Shown here in pieces: positions 11,639 to 22,200 of a DNA stretch of 64,000 nucleotides (position 1 is its first letter; each line of letters starts with the position of its first letter). The notes below the pieces were generated by a model that did no database searches, was not told the DNA's origin, and saw only the letters and a list, made by a program, of their open reading frames with translations. The position numbers were made by a program, and so were the translations under genes. Source of the stretch: Anadara kagoshimensis (taxonomy: Eukaryota > Mollusca > Bivalvia > Arcoida > Arcidae). The stretch is from assembly GCA_021292105.1 (NCBI GenBank), contig CM037864.1, forward strand, positions 5,924,413-5,988,412, given 5' to 3'.

Positions 11639-12440
11639 AAATGGTCACTGACCTTGGTGATTAAATCGCTGGCGACACGTTTTATAAGATAAAAATAAAA
11701 AAAGGAAAGGATGTATTGATTAAATGTTCTTTAACAAGTTGATGGTTACCAGGGTTAAAACAATCCTAAAATCTGTATTAAAGAGTTTTAATCCTAAAAG
11801 TACCAATTTTCACATTGTCTTATGTCCATTTAAGCATAATAACTATTACAGACTGTCTTTTCTAGATTTGCAGATCAACGTTTTCAGATTGTCGAAATTG
11901 GTATAAATTCATGGTGCTGAAGTTTGTCCTTCACAAGATGGTCACTGACCTTGGTGATTAAATCGCTGGCGACACATTTTATAAGATAAAAATAAAAAAA
12001 GGAAAGGATGTATTGAAATAAAAAAGGAAAGGGTGTATTGATTAAATGATCTTTAACAAATTGATGGTTACCAGGGTTAAAGCAATCCCAAAATCTGTAT
12101 TAAAGAGTTTTAATCCTAAAAGTACCAATTTCCACATTGTCTTGTGTCCATTTAAGCACATAACATATTATTACAGACGACCTTTTCTAGATTTGCAGAT
12201 TAACGTTTTCAGATGTTCTTCAGAAGATGGTCACTGACCTTGATGATTAGATAACTAGCGATATGTTTTATAAGATAAAAAAGAAAGGATTTTTATTGAT
12301 TAAATGTTATTAATAAATTGATGATGGTTAGGGTTAAAATCCTAAAATTTGTCTTAAAGTGTTTTAATCCTAAGAGTATTACCAATTTTGGAATTGTCTC
12401 AGTGTATCGCTTTCTAATTCATTTAGAATATAAACAATCA
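11639..12440. repeat. Three ~295-bp internal units of duplication copy 2
   Basis: Each unit starts gatggtcactgaccttggtg and includes a gataaaaataaaaa block, a gttgatggttaccagggtta block and gatttgcagatcaacgtttt. Starts are near 11639, 11936 and 12226; the third is the most diverged. The repeated short ORFs starting M-[IFL]-F-N-K-L-M come from this unit and diverge in length between copies, so they are not called as genes. Confidence 0.85.
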
Positions 12441-12835
12441 TTATATTACATATTATACCAGTTTTAATTTTACAGCACTAGACGACGGTTTCGGAAATAA
12501 ATTCCTCATCAGTAGTGCTTTGACCAAAATTATGAAACCAAAATTATTTTGAAGATGTTTAAAAGCTACCCAAAGGACCAAAATATATTTTTACCAAATT
12601 AAGCTAAGGAAATACTTTGCATGAGGGAGTATACGTTAGTTTTTGAGAAATTTCAAATTTTAACTTGCAGGAAATTTAGACAATTATAGTATATTTCTGA
12701 CAATAATACGAAATTATTGCCTACTGAGTTTGTGATATTCTCGGGGCACCAGCCACCAGCAGAGATATCGGCTCAGGGGTTTAAATTACATATTATACCA
12801 GTTTTAATTAGTAGTGTTTGGACCAAAATTACAAT
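12436..12835. repeat. ~400-bp segment present only in duplication copy 2
   Basis: The segment interrupts the alignment between taaacaatcat and gtacaagaggtatcag. It is bounded by a near-direct repeat: attacatattataccagttt followed by tagtgctttgaccaaaatta at 12446, and again attacatattataccagttt with tagtgtttggaccaaaatta at 12786. It could be an insertion in copy 2 or a deletion in copy 1. No gene or TIR was recognised. Confidence 0.7.
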
Positions 12836-13466
12836 ATGTACAAGAGGTATCAGTGTTAGTCTTCTCGAATTAGAGAATCCCATTTTCTATGGAAAAATAT
12901 CAGACTGTCGAATTTTTTATCTGAATTAAGAAATTTTAGAATTTTCGAAAAAAATATTTTCCTTTCTTATAATTCGATTTATAAAATTTTTAAACATCAA
13001 ATCAGCACACGTAATACTTTAACAACTAGCAATTAAACCCTATGGCGTATGTATACACGTGCCTCTTTGTTCCGTCCATGATAATATGACGTCGAGGCAA
13101 TTCTTTCATACGAAAATAACAGTAAAGGTCTGAGCAATCGAAATCCTTGAAACAAAGATTGATACTTATTGTCGCTGTGGCCTTGGTGTAATAGTGAAAA
13201 TGCGAAGCACTTTCTATTGTTTTGTGAACTTAAAATATAGACATATACAAGATCAAGGTGTATTATTATTCTATTATTGTGTTTAAGCATTAACAAATGG
13301 CTCCTTTGTTGTTATCATTCCAAAAAAAAGAAGATATTTTTTATCGGTATAAGAATTTATCGATACACTCAAAACATTTTACGAGCTATGTTTCTGACAT
13401 GTTTTACATTTTTTACGTTTTTCTTTCCCTTTTCCTTTGTTCTTTCATACTTGTTTCAGGTTTTTT

Positions 13467-13540
13467 TATTCATTCATTCATTGAATTTTTCATTCATTCA
13501 TTCATTCATTCATTCATTCAACTATTCATTCGTTCATTGA
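13467..13540. repeat. (ATTC)n microsatellite in duplication copy 2
   Basis: Counterpart of 9828-9950, shorter, with gaatttttc interruption and attcattcgttcatt at the end. Confidence 0.9.
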
Positions 13541-14987
13541 GTTATTTATGTGGTGTTTGTGACTTCATGTCGTTTTATGATGTAATATATTACATTCAGG
13601 GAGACTTATATAAGAGTTTTGAACACTCTTGTTACAGAATCCTGTATTGTCTGTATGTTGTAATTTTGTTATGATATATATACATGTACGGTTATCAAAA
13701 TAAATACTGTGTAAGTAAACTAAATACGTCTTAATGGTGATATTCAGTCTATAGAGTTTTTTATCGCTTTTTTAGACAGAACTTCAGACTAAGAGACGCC
13801 AACATGTAAAGACAGAACAATGCTCATGACTCGGAACAACACATACATCATACACGATCTTTGATTTTCTCAAGTCAGAATATTATAAATGGGAGATTAA
13901 ATGTTTACATGCTTGAAAACACGAGTACAGGTGTACGTGACAAAACGGAGCGTATGAAGTAAGTAACAAAACATTAAGTAAAGAACAGTATGATGATGTC
14001 GTTTATTATACAACAATTCACGGTTTCGGAGTAGGTAACGGACGCAGGATAAAATATGTATAGTGATTTAAATCAAGTACCCATATTTTAAAATTATGTA
14101 ATATGTAACTGGAAAAGATATATTGGTACTTAGTTAAAACCAACGCAACCAGAACACAATGCAAGTTAATGAAACAGCCAAACAAGATAATATAAGTCAA
14201 CAAAGAACAAACGCATATTGGTATATCTGGTTATAAAACTCGAGACTCTGGACGGGTGCACTGGTGGTTCTCGATAGTATTATTGCAGGACCAAACCATC
14301 CTACATATTTTACGACCAGTTGCCCATAAATGCACATCTTTTAAATCTAAATATAGGTCTTATTTTACCAATCAATGAACCATCAAGCAACCCTTACAGT
14401 GTCAATGAATTTAAAAGTGATTAATATCATTCTGATAATAATAAAAAGGAATATTGAACAAATACACTGTATGTTACAAACGATAAGCTTGGTATGGTAA
14501 ATTAATCCAGTTGCCAAGTATTGTATTTGAATGCAATACTTTAATTTGCCAGTGTTTGTCATGTGCTTTAATAGTAAACTGTTGACATCACTGAATCTTT
14601 TGAAGTATGACAACGTCTAGATAAACATCAATCACTAATCCAAAACCTAAATGGAAATAGAAAAAGATTGATCATGTACCAGACACTTAAAACATTGGTA
14701 TAACCCTGATGTTATGTTGTATGACGTCATTTTCTGAAAGCATGCAACAGAAGACGGGATTGCTATTCACTTTGACGTAAGGGACAATGTTCCGTTTCTC
14801 ATTTATCTTTAACGCTGTGACAAATTGTTTTAAGATCTGGATTTATTTTTAATATCTTAAGAAACATCGAAATGTTATTGATAAAATTCATTATTATAAT
14901 AGTCACGACAACACGTTATGTAATTACCGGAAATACCTTCAGGGATGGTGTCAAATTGCCGCCATTTGTTCCAGAAAAAGCAACTTT

Positions 14988-16920
14988 GCATAAATCAAAG
15001 AACAGGGGGCACTGAAGTCTTGTACTTGGTATGAATCAAACCATGGATAAAATAATGAGTGCTGTTGTGTTTTTATAAGGAATTTCTTTTTGTTTCTCTT
15101 ATAAAATATGCAGCAAAGAGTAGAGTGAAACAATTTTATGCCCCAGTCAAGATTCTATCACTTATATTGAGATGTTTAGTTCATGGATGGTGGAGTGGAG
15201 TAATGGAGTTTTACACCTCAGTCAAGATTCTTTCACTTATGTCAAGGCGGTCAGTTCAGCCATGGTGGTGGTGGAAACCGCAAAACCACCGATCTCTGGC
15301 AAGCAAACTGACAAACTTTAAGATCTGTCCCGATTGAGATTAGAAACTAGACGGCGAGATATGCATATGATACGTTAGTGTGCGCTTGGCCATCGAGGAG
15401 CCAGTATACAGCAAAGAGAGGGAAGTATTGCTGTTTTGAACTTGGGTTCAAATCCAACATTAGACAAAACAATTATAAATTAACCCTATAACTCCGAGTT
15501 TAAAAATCAGGTCTGAGACGTCATTTTCTGCATTCTCATATATCAATCAGCAGGTGGTTTAATCGGCACATTTTACATATACAATTTCTAATTTTAATTA
15601 TAAAAATTCACAAAGTTGTACTAACGGATTACCAAAATTATTGGTGGAGAACACAGAGATTTCTTTGGAAAAAATTTGGTAGGACCACGAACCTTCCACA
15701 AATAATACAGAACTTTTTGATACCGGCTCTGAAAGACCTGAGATGGCACCTTAGTTTTTTAGTAGTGGGGGAAAATGTCAGTTCACTTGTCAAAGGCTGG
15801 TGTTTTTTTCCACGCATTCCGGTTTCCCCTACCACCCCTGAACTGACCACCTCGATGGACTTGGCGTAATACAGAACACTCCGCTCTTAAGTAGAATATT
15901 CTCTTTAACACTATTGTCTTCTTTATTTGCAAATGAAAGATGTTGAATAGGTCTTTAACAACCCGAAAATGGCTATTTTGGATCGTTTTCCAGGTACCAG
16001 AAAAATCCAGTAACTCAGACGGCAGTCTAGTTAGCAATGGGACACTATTGGTTGGCATTTCAACATTTGGTATTTAACTATGAGTTATATATACTGTATT
16101 AACGAGGCACTTAAGTGACATCAAATTAAATAATATAACTTTCATTTTGAAATAACTACAGATAGATATGCTGATTTCAGTTTAATTTAAATGTATAACA
16201 ATGTTTTCAAGCATCAAGGACACATACAGACATCATTTAAATCCATTTTGACAAATAAATTGATTTTTATTCTATCTTTAACAATATCTGCGGCACCAGG
16301 CATACAAGATTTATCGACACTTTATTGTACAATTGAAACAATCACATAACATCCGGACTGTAATTCAATCATTTTGTGTTCAACCACGATGACTTTTTAA
16401 GAGTAATCACCGCTACACCGTTACACTCTTCCCCACTTAAGATTAATAATGGCTCTATTAGATTAATCATGCTCAATATAAGATTAATGCATTACCTGCG
16501 GTTACTTGTTACATTTGGAACTTGATATAATTTCCAGCTTATTAGATTTTACATTGAGACCTATTTTATGTCTTACTGAGCAAAACGTTTCTATTTGCAC
16601 AATCAAAATGTTACGCCACTTTATATCATAATAAATTATTTAAAAAATCAATAAAATCATTTAAAACTAAATGAATTCATGCCTATATCGTGTATAAATA
16701 CGTAGAGGGCATAGCAATGGCGTTTCATGCCCTAACAAAGGTTTATTTCAAGGTGCACAGTTCTGGAATTTTCGAGGAAAAACATCTTTGTTATCCGAAC
16801 TGAAAAAAACTCTTAATTTCTAAAGGGGTGGGGGAAGTTGACCGATGCTTTCTATGATTTGCCTACCTTCTAAAAATTGCATAATTATATTGTAAACCGA
16901 ATATAATTATCAACCTTTTT
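14988..16920. other. Intergenic region with SINE-like fragments
   Basis: Repeated phrases tcaagattctatcacttata and tcagtcaagattctttcact (15147, 15220) and, in the other orientation, cattccggtttcccctacca with gaactgaccacctcg (15817-15855) belong to one SINE-like tail also present near 22590, 28570 and 46610. A tRNA B-box-like GGTTCAAATCC lies at 15445-15455. No intact gene was found. From 16060 to 16920 nothing is recognised. Confidence 0.5.
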
Positions 16921-16924
16921 CAAA

Positions 16925-17215
16925 GTTCTCAAAATGTTTTACGGCTTTCATCACAGTATTGTTAAAAAGTATGATGTCTCTGTATCCAAAATAACCCTGG
17001 ATATATTTTACGTCTCATAGTTCCATGTTCCTTTCATTCTTAACTTCTATTCACACGAGCCAGATGTAGCTAGCGAAACAAGAAGTGCCTACGCTTTCGG
17101 AGCACCGGCCTCACTTTCCTACTAAAAGTTTACGTGTTTAACTGAATTTGCCAGTTTCAAAGTTTTTACTTTGCTTTGAGATTGTGATACTTTAATCTTG
17201 TTTGTTAGAGGAATC
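16925..17215 (+). mobile_element. Dispersed repeat family A copy
   Basis: Contains the family order acggctttcatcacagtatt, gatgtctctgtatcc, ggatatattttacgt, gttccatgttcctttc, gatgtagctagc, gcctacgctttcggagcacc, ggcctcactttcct, gccagtttcaaagtttttac, tttgctttgagattgtga. Close to the copies at 45525 and 31985. Confidence 0.65.
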
Positions 17216-17261
17216 AAAACGGTATTACCTACACATATATGATGATCCATAGGAAATTATG

Positions 17262-17450
17262 TACAGTACCAGTCGAATGGTTAACACTGATAAGAGCTAA
17301 CGAAAGCAATGCCGAGTGGCCGAGATATGGATAGCTAGTGGCCGAAAAAGCTGTCAACGTTGAGATAAAGCTAACCAGGGACCGAGATGATTTCTCTATT
17401 CTACAATGATTCGTTAACTTTTTGTAAAACCGTCGACAGGTCTGTACTGT
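17262..17450. mobile_element. MITE C copy
   Basis: Left end tacagtaccagtcgaatgg (degenerate) and right end cgtcgacaggtctgtactg. Interior phrases gccgagtggccgagatatgg and gatgatttctctattc match other MITE C copies. Lies 20 bp upstream of a MITE B copy. Confidence 0.6.
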
Positions 17451-17472
17451 GCTTTATACAATATTCTAATTA

Positions 17473-17650
17473 CAGTCAAACCTGTCTATAAAGGCCACCC
17501 AAGGGAACCAGTAAAAGTGGTCTTTATGGACAGGTGGCCTTTATATACAAGTTCAAATAATATGAATAAAGAACAATTGGGATACAATTCTACTGGGTTT
17601 ATAAGCAGATGGCCCTTATATAGAGGTGGCCTTTAAGGCAGGTTTGACTG
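17473..17650. mobile_element. MITE B copy (178 bp, TA-flanked)
   Basis: TA at 17471-17472 and 17651-17652. The element starts CAGTCAAACCTGTCTATAAA and ends AAGGCAGGTTTGACTG. It is an almost complete inverted repeat and is the best-preserved copy of the family in the window. Confidence 0.85.
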
Positions 17651-17904
17651 TAATTTGCATTACAAATCGGAGTCTGTACATGTTAGGTCAATGTATTGTC
17701 CCCTAGTGCTGTTGTTGTTTGACTTACCTGGCCAATCTTGTCCACAAACATAAATTATTAAAATGTAAAATGGTACATACAAGTATATATCATTTTTCTA
17801 TTGCGCCATTTACGTTACAAAACTAGATATCTGTGATGTTGAATAATTATATGTTAATGATGAAGGGCTAAGTATACCACCCTGTACCATACCATACCAT
17901 ACAG

Positions 17905-18113
17905 ACAGACCTGTCGAAAGTTTAACACAGATCTATCGAAAAGAAATCGAAATTAGGCTGTCGAGTGGCAGAGATATGGTAGGTAGTTGCGAAAATTAAG
18001 AGCAGCTGTCTGCCGTGAATCTGCCGAGATATAGCTAACGAAGCTGAGATGACCTGATGATCTGGCACTGGTAAGTAAGCTTAGTGTTAAACTTTCGACA
18101 GGCCTCTACTGTA
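17905..18113. mobile_element. MITE C copy upstream of the M13 gene
   Basis: Left end cagacctgtcgaaagtttaa, right end gtgttaaactttcgacaggc followed by ctctactgta. Ends about 415 bp upstream of the M13 start codon, so it may lie within or near its promoter; that effect is not shown. Confidence 0.7.
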
Positions 18114-18528
18114 GCTAATCGTTCTACATAAATTACTGATTCAAATTTATTTTAAAAGTATATAAACAAAACACATCGTTAACGATTGTTGTATTTGGTG
18201 TTAGTGCTGTTTGAGTAGTAGGAGCAGTGTTTACGCCCAACTGCCATCTTGAATTTTTGTTAAAAGGTACTAAAACTTAAGGAGAAGGCTGACAATTCTA
18301 CCGAGTTTTTATGGTGAACTTGTTTAATTTTGTGGACTATTACGCCTAACATAAACAGTTTCAACACGAATTCAAACTTGCAAAATGTGATATATGTTTT
18401 TTTCGATATTAAACGTTTCTAAACATATTTGTAGGATTTCCAAAACACTGAATTTGGAGTAAGATTTGTTTTGACTTTCAGCTAAAGTTCATTGTATTCA
18501 GATTTTCGTGGAATCAGTGCAAAACACA

Positions 18529-19242
18529 ATGTCGGAACCATACTCCGAGTTTGAGAAAACCAACGACAAAGCTCCAATCCTTGAAAATATAAAAGTTAAA
18601 TTCCGGAATTTTTCATTTATTGAATTAGTTTTAGCCACAGCGACTTCCGTTGTCGTGGTTATTTGTATAATTTTAGCCACAATGATAGCAGTTAAGTCTG
18701 GACCTACAGGATCCAATTCACCATCGTCAAGTGCTCAAACAGGTGGTCTCGATGTTTGCGTTAAAGCCCCGTGTTTGAAATCTGCCGGACATGTGTTACA
18801 GCTGATGAACAAATCTGTCAACCCATGTACAAATTTTTACCAGTACGCGTGTGGAAACTTTCCGAGGTTTAACCCGATCGACGCTGAAATGACGTCACGG
18901 ACTGTTTATTCAGTAATGTATTCCGAAAATCGAGAAAAGTTAACCAAAATTCTAGAATCGCCAGTTGAACGGAATCAAAAATGGTCGTTTGAGAAAAAGC
19001 TGAAGGAACTATTTTCTTCTTGTACAAACTTGTATTATACAGAAAGAGCCAAAGGTTATCCATTTATCAAGCAAGTACTGCCTAAAATCGGTTGGTATGT
19101 TTTGGGCACTCTTAATACAGAAACGTGGGACTTTAATGGTGCTCTGAGACAGACCCATGTTGATTTGTGGACACAAACTGCGTTCTTTACAACCCGTGTT
19201 TATACTGATTGGTATGGTGACAGAAAGAAAAGGGTTATTTGG
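18529..19242 (+). CDS. M13 gene exon 1 (residues 1-238)
   Basis: Starts MSEPYSEFEK and contains the whole cytosolic tail, the transmembrane anchor (IELVLATATSVVVVICIILA) and the first lobe with the PCTNFYQYACGNF motif. It ends at ...VIW with donor gg|gtaagt in phase 0. It is one long uninterrupted exon of 714 bp. The reading frame is intact. Confidence 0.92.
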
Positions 19243-22200
19243 GTAAGTCTAGAATAAAAAATACTAAAATCTAGAAATCTGCACACATGTAAATCGTTGC
19301 CATAACAAATGTAAGTAAAATAATACATTATAATACAAGTGTTAAAATTACAAAACAAAACTGTCACCACCATAAAAACGTCACAACTCAGAACTGTCAC
19401 TACCATAAAAACGTCACAACTCAAAACTGTCACCACCATAAAAACGTCACAACTCAAAACTGTCACCACCATAAAAACGTCACAACTCAAAACTGTCACC
19501 ACCATAAAAACGTCACAACTCAAAACTGTCACCACCATAAAAACGTCACAACTCAAAACTGTCGCAACCAAAACGTTACAACCAAACACTGTCACAACCC
19601 TACTAGCTAAACTGTCACCAGGCACCAAAAGGCTATAACCTAAACTTTCCACCACCCAAACTGGCACCATCAAACCAAAAACTGCCACCGGATAAACTGT
19701 CACCGACAAACCATCACAACCAACACTACCACCCTAAAACCACCATAAACAACGGCTACCACAAAGGCACCATAACCTAACATATGCTTCTGATAACAGG
19801 GCCACAAAATGTTCAAGAAAGCAATTTGTAAATATGTAGTTGGCTAAAAACATCGTAACAAAGAAAAAACATAAACCCGAAAGGTACAACAAGCATATTT
19901 TAGGGACCATTCTATAGCCAATAGCCCAGGACAAAATGTGACGATACTTTGAAAATATGACACAACAACAGAGCTTTTAAAGAGAATCTTTAAAATTAAA
20001 AAAGAGAATTCTTACAGAGGTTTCAGAATCATAGTTAATAATAAACTAAAACTCTCGACTTTGTACAGGTACTGAATTGTATACATATGTTTCAGGTTGA
20101 TTATGCCGGTAAAAGTATGACAATGTGGAATCAGTTTTATATTGACGAGGAAACTTCAAAGGTATGTTTGATATAATCACTTGCATGTGGTCCCTCATTA
20201 TTGTAATGTTCTTGTCAAAAGACCTTAAGATGATTGTCACCACTTCGGTAGTCAAGGAAGAGTTCTCGCTTCATATATATGTGTGTGCGCGGGCAGGGGG
20301 TTCATAGGTTCGAACCTCGGCCAGGGTCTGGCTTAGACTTGACAATTTCAGTTTCACAACTAATACACAAGTACAGCTGATTTCAGAAAAAAACCCCTCT
20401 GAAGTTCTATCAGTTAACTTACTGTATCCTATATGGATAAAAACATAATGAAATAAATAAATTTAATTTTAATGTTATTTAATGAAAAGAAAATAAATAT
20501 ATTTTACTTTCAATTTATATTATATTTGTTTCAGTATCGTAAAGATTTAAAGACATTCATGCGACGAGTTGCCAAGTTTTTGGTCCGTGACTCCAACATT
20601 ACAAGATTTAACTACACAGAATCACCGAGTACACGGATAGAAACCTTTGTAAATGATGTTTTTTATCTGGAATCGAGGATAGCTAACGTGAGTATACATG
20701 TACAGTGAAACCTGTATATAAAGACCATCCATGGGACCCTAAAAATACGGACTCTTATAGACAGGTTCTTGATAAAGATGCTTCTTTTGGTTGAGATATG
20801 GAACTTAAAATACTGGTCTTAATAGACAGGTGTTTTTTTTATATTCAAGTGGTCGCTAAAACATGTTTACTTATAGACATATAGACGGGTTGTATTTATA
20901 TTTGGGTGAAATGCTAAAGCAGGTTTTACTGTACAGACAGGTGGTCTTTATATTGAGGTGGACGCTAATTCAAGTTTTACCGTAGACAGGTGGTCTTTAT
21001 ATATAGAGATGTTCACTGAAACATATTTTACTGTATAGACAAGCCGCTTTATATTGATGTGGACGCTATTTAAAGCAGTTTTTTAAAATATATTTTCAGA
21101 TAACAGCTGAAACGTTACCCACACCTGACCCCCATACTGAAGAAATGCGACTAACCCTTGTACAGCTAACAGAGAAAGTCAATAACGTGGTATGTCATAT
21201 TGTAACACTTAACAATAAACAAATTCTAACAAACATATTGTCCTGTCATGAATTTATAATTCAATTGAAATATCGCCGGCTATGCCTATTATGTTCCGAC
21301 ACTAGCCGCCATCATGGTACCAAAGCAGTGCCACGGCAACTAATGGCGTACTAGTGTCTGTGACGTCATTAAACGGCACAATTCAGAATGAGTTTTTATT
21401 CTTTTTGCGTGTAAATCAAGCGTGCCAGCCATTTGTCGGAACATTGTGGGCGTGAATCGGCGATCCTCCAATTCTTTTTTGCTTCCAAGCATTTTGTTTG
21501 GTCAGATCTTTCCTGTTATGTTTGCATAAATGGATTGGCTCTTAATGACGTAATCTTATTATGGACGACACAAAAGATTTGTTTTCCTACGCCATAGCGT
21601 TACTTGCTTTGAAAATATAGTTGTTTAAATTGTTTATTTGTTATTAGAAATTTTCTTTTAATTAAATTATAAGAAATAAAAATAATTTTTTAATTTGTTT
21701 TCGAATTATATTATGAAAGAATTGGACAATTTGAACATGTAACATTAATTTTTAAACATAATTTTTCGATTTTTTAAAATTCTAATTTTTAGATTGATTT
21801 TGTTGCGTTCTATAAATATATGTTCAACACTGCTGGCGTGGATGAAAATACAAAAGTTATATTGACGGAGCACGACTGGTTACCTCAAATTGCTAACGAA
21901 ATTAACAATTTAGGGGAAAACAAAACAAGGTAAGCTGATAATCGCACCCACATCACTATCTACACTTCATGGAATGAAACCGATGGAACACTACTGGTAA
22001 ACGAAAATGGTTCTTTTGGGGAAAACAAAACCCTGAAACCTCTCACAGAAATTAAGCCTAGGCTGCTTCTTTGCCTAGACGTTCAACATAATACTAACTA
22101 GCTTTTTACCAGCCAAATAGAATTTTCCCCTCTCTCTCCCACTCTCTCTTTTTGTGTTTTATAATTTATAAATGTCTAACGCAATTGTGTTATTTTAATG

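Larger units (their letters stand above)
11391..14987. repeat. Segmental tandem duplication, copy 2 (3.60 kb)
   Basis: Begins at the junction gcaac|tttccaatacaac and ends with agaaaaagcaacttt at 14987. The flank then diverges (gcataaatcaaag). Only ttt is shared among the left flank, junction and right flank, so a microhomology-size junction is visible. Copy 2 has three ~295-bp internal units (11639, 11936, 12226) and a ~400-bp stretch absent from copy 1. Confidence 0.9.

Noticed and set aside
8564-12237. Repeated ORF family starting M-[IFL]-F-N-K-L-M
   Set aside because: Follows the ~295-bp DNA repeat; lengths and ends differ between copies and no splice or start context supports coding.
9619-13674. 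Phe/Ile/His/Ser-rich ORFs in both duplicates
   Set aside because: They are translations of the (ATTC)n tract.
18508-18528. GTG start for the M13 protein
   Set aside because: Eukaryotic initiation strongly prefers ATG; the first in-frame ATG is at 18529, just upstream of the membrane anchor as expected.
19200-19709. Repetitive minus-strand ORF (169 codons)
   Set aside because: A shadow of the 33-bp intronic minisatellite opposite the M13 gene.
20290-20330. tRNA gene
   Set aside because: Only A- and B-box-like stretches; no cloverleaf can be drawn. Same for 15445, 22526 and the minus-strand site at 52080-52166. These are SINE heads.
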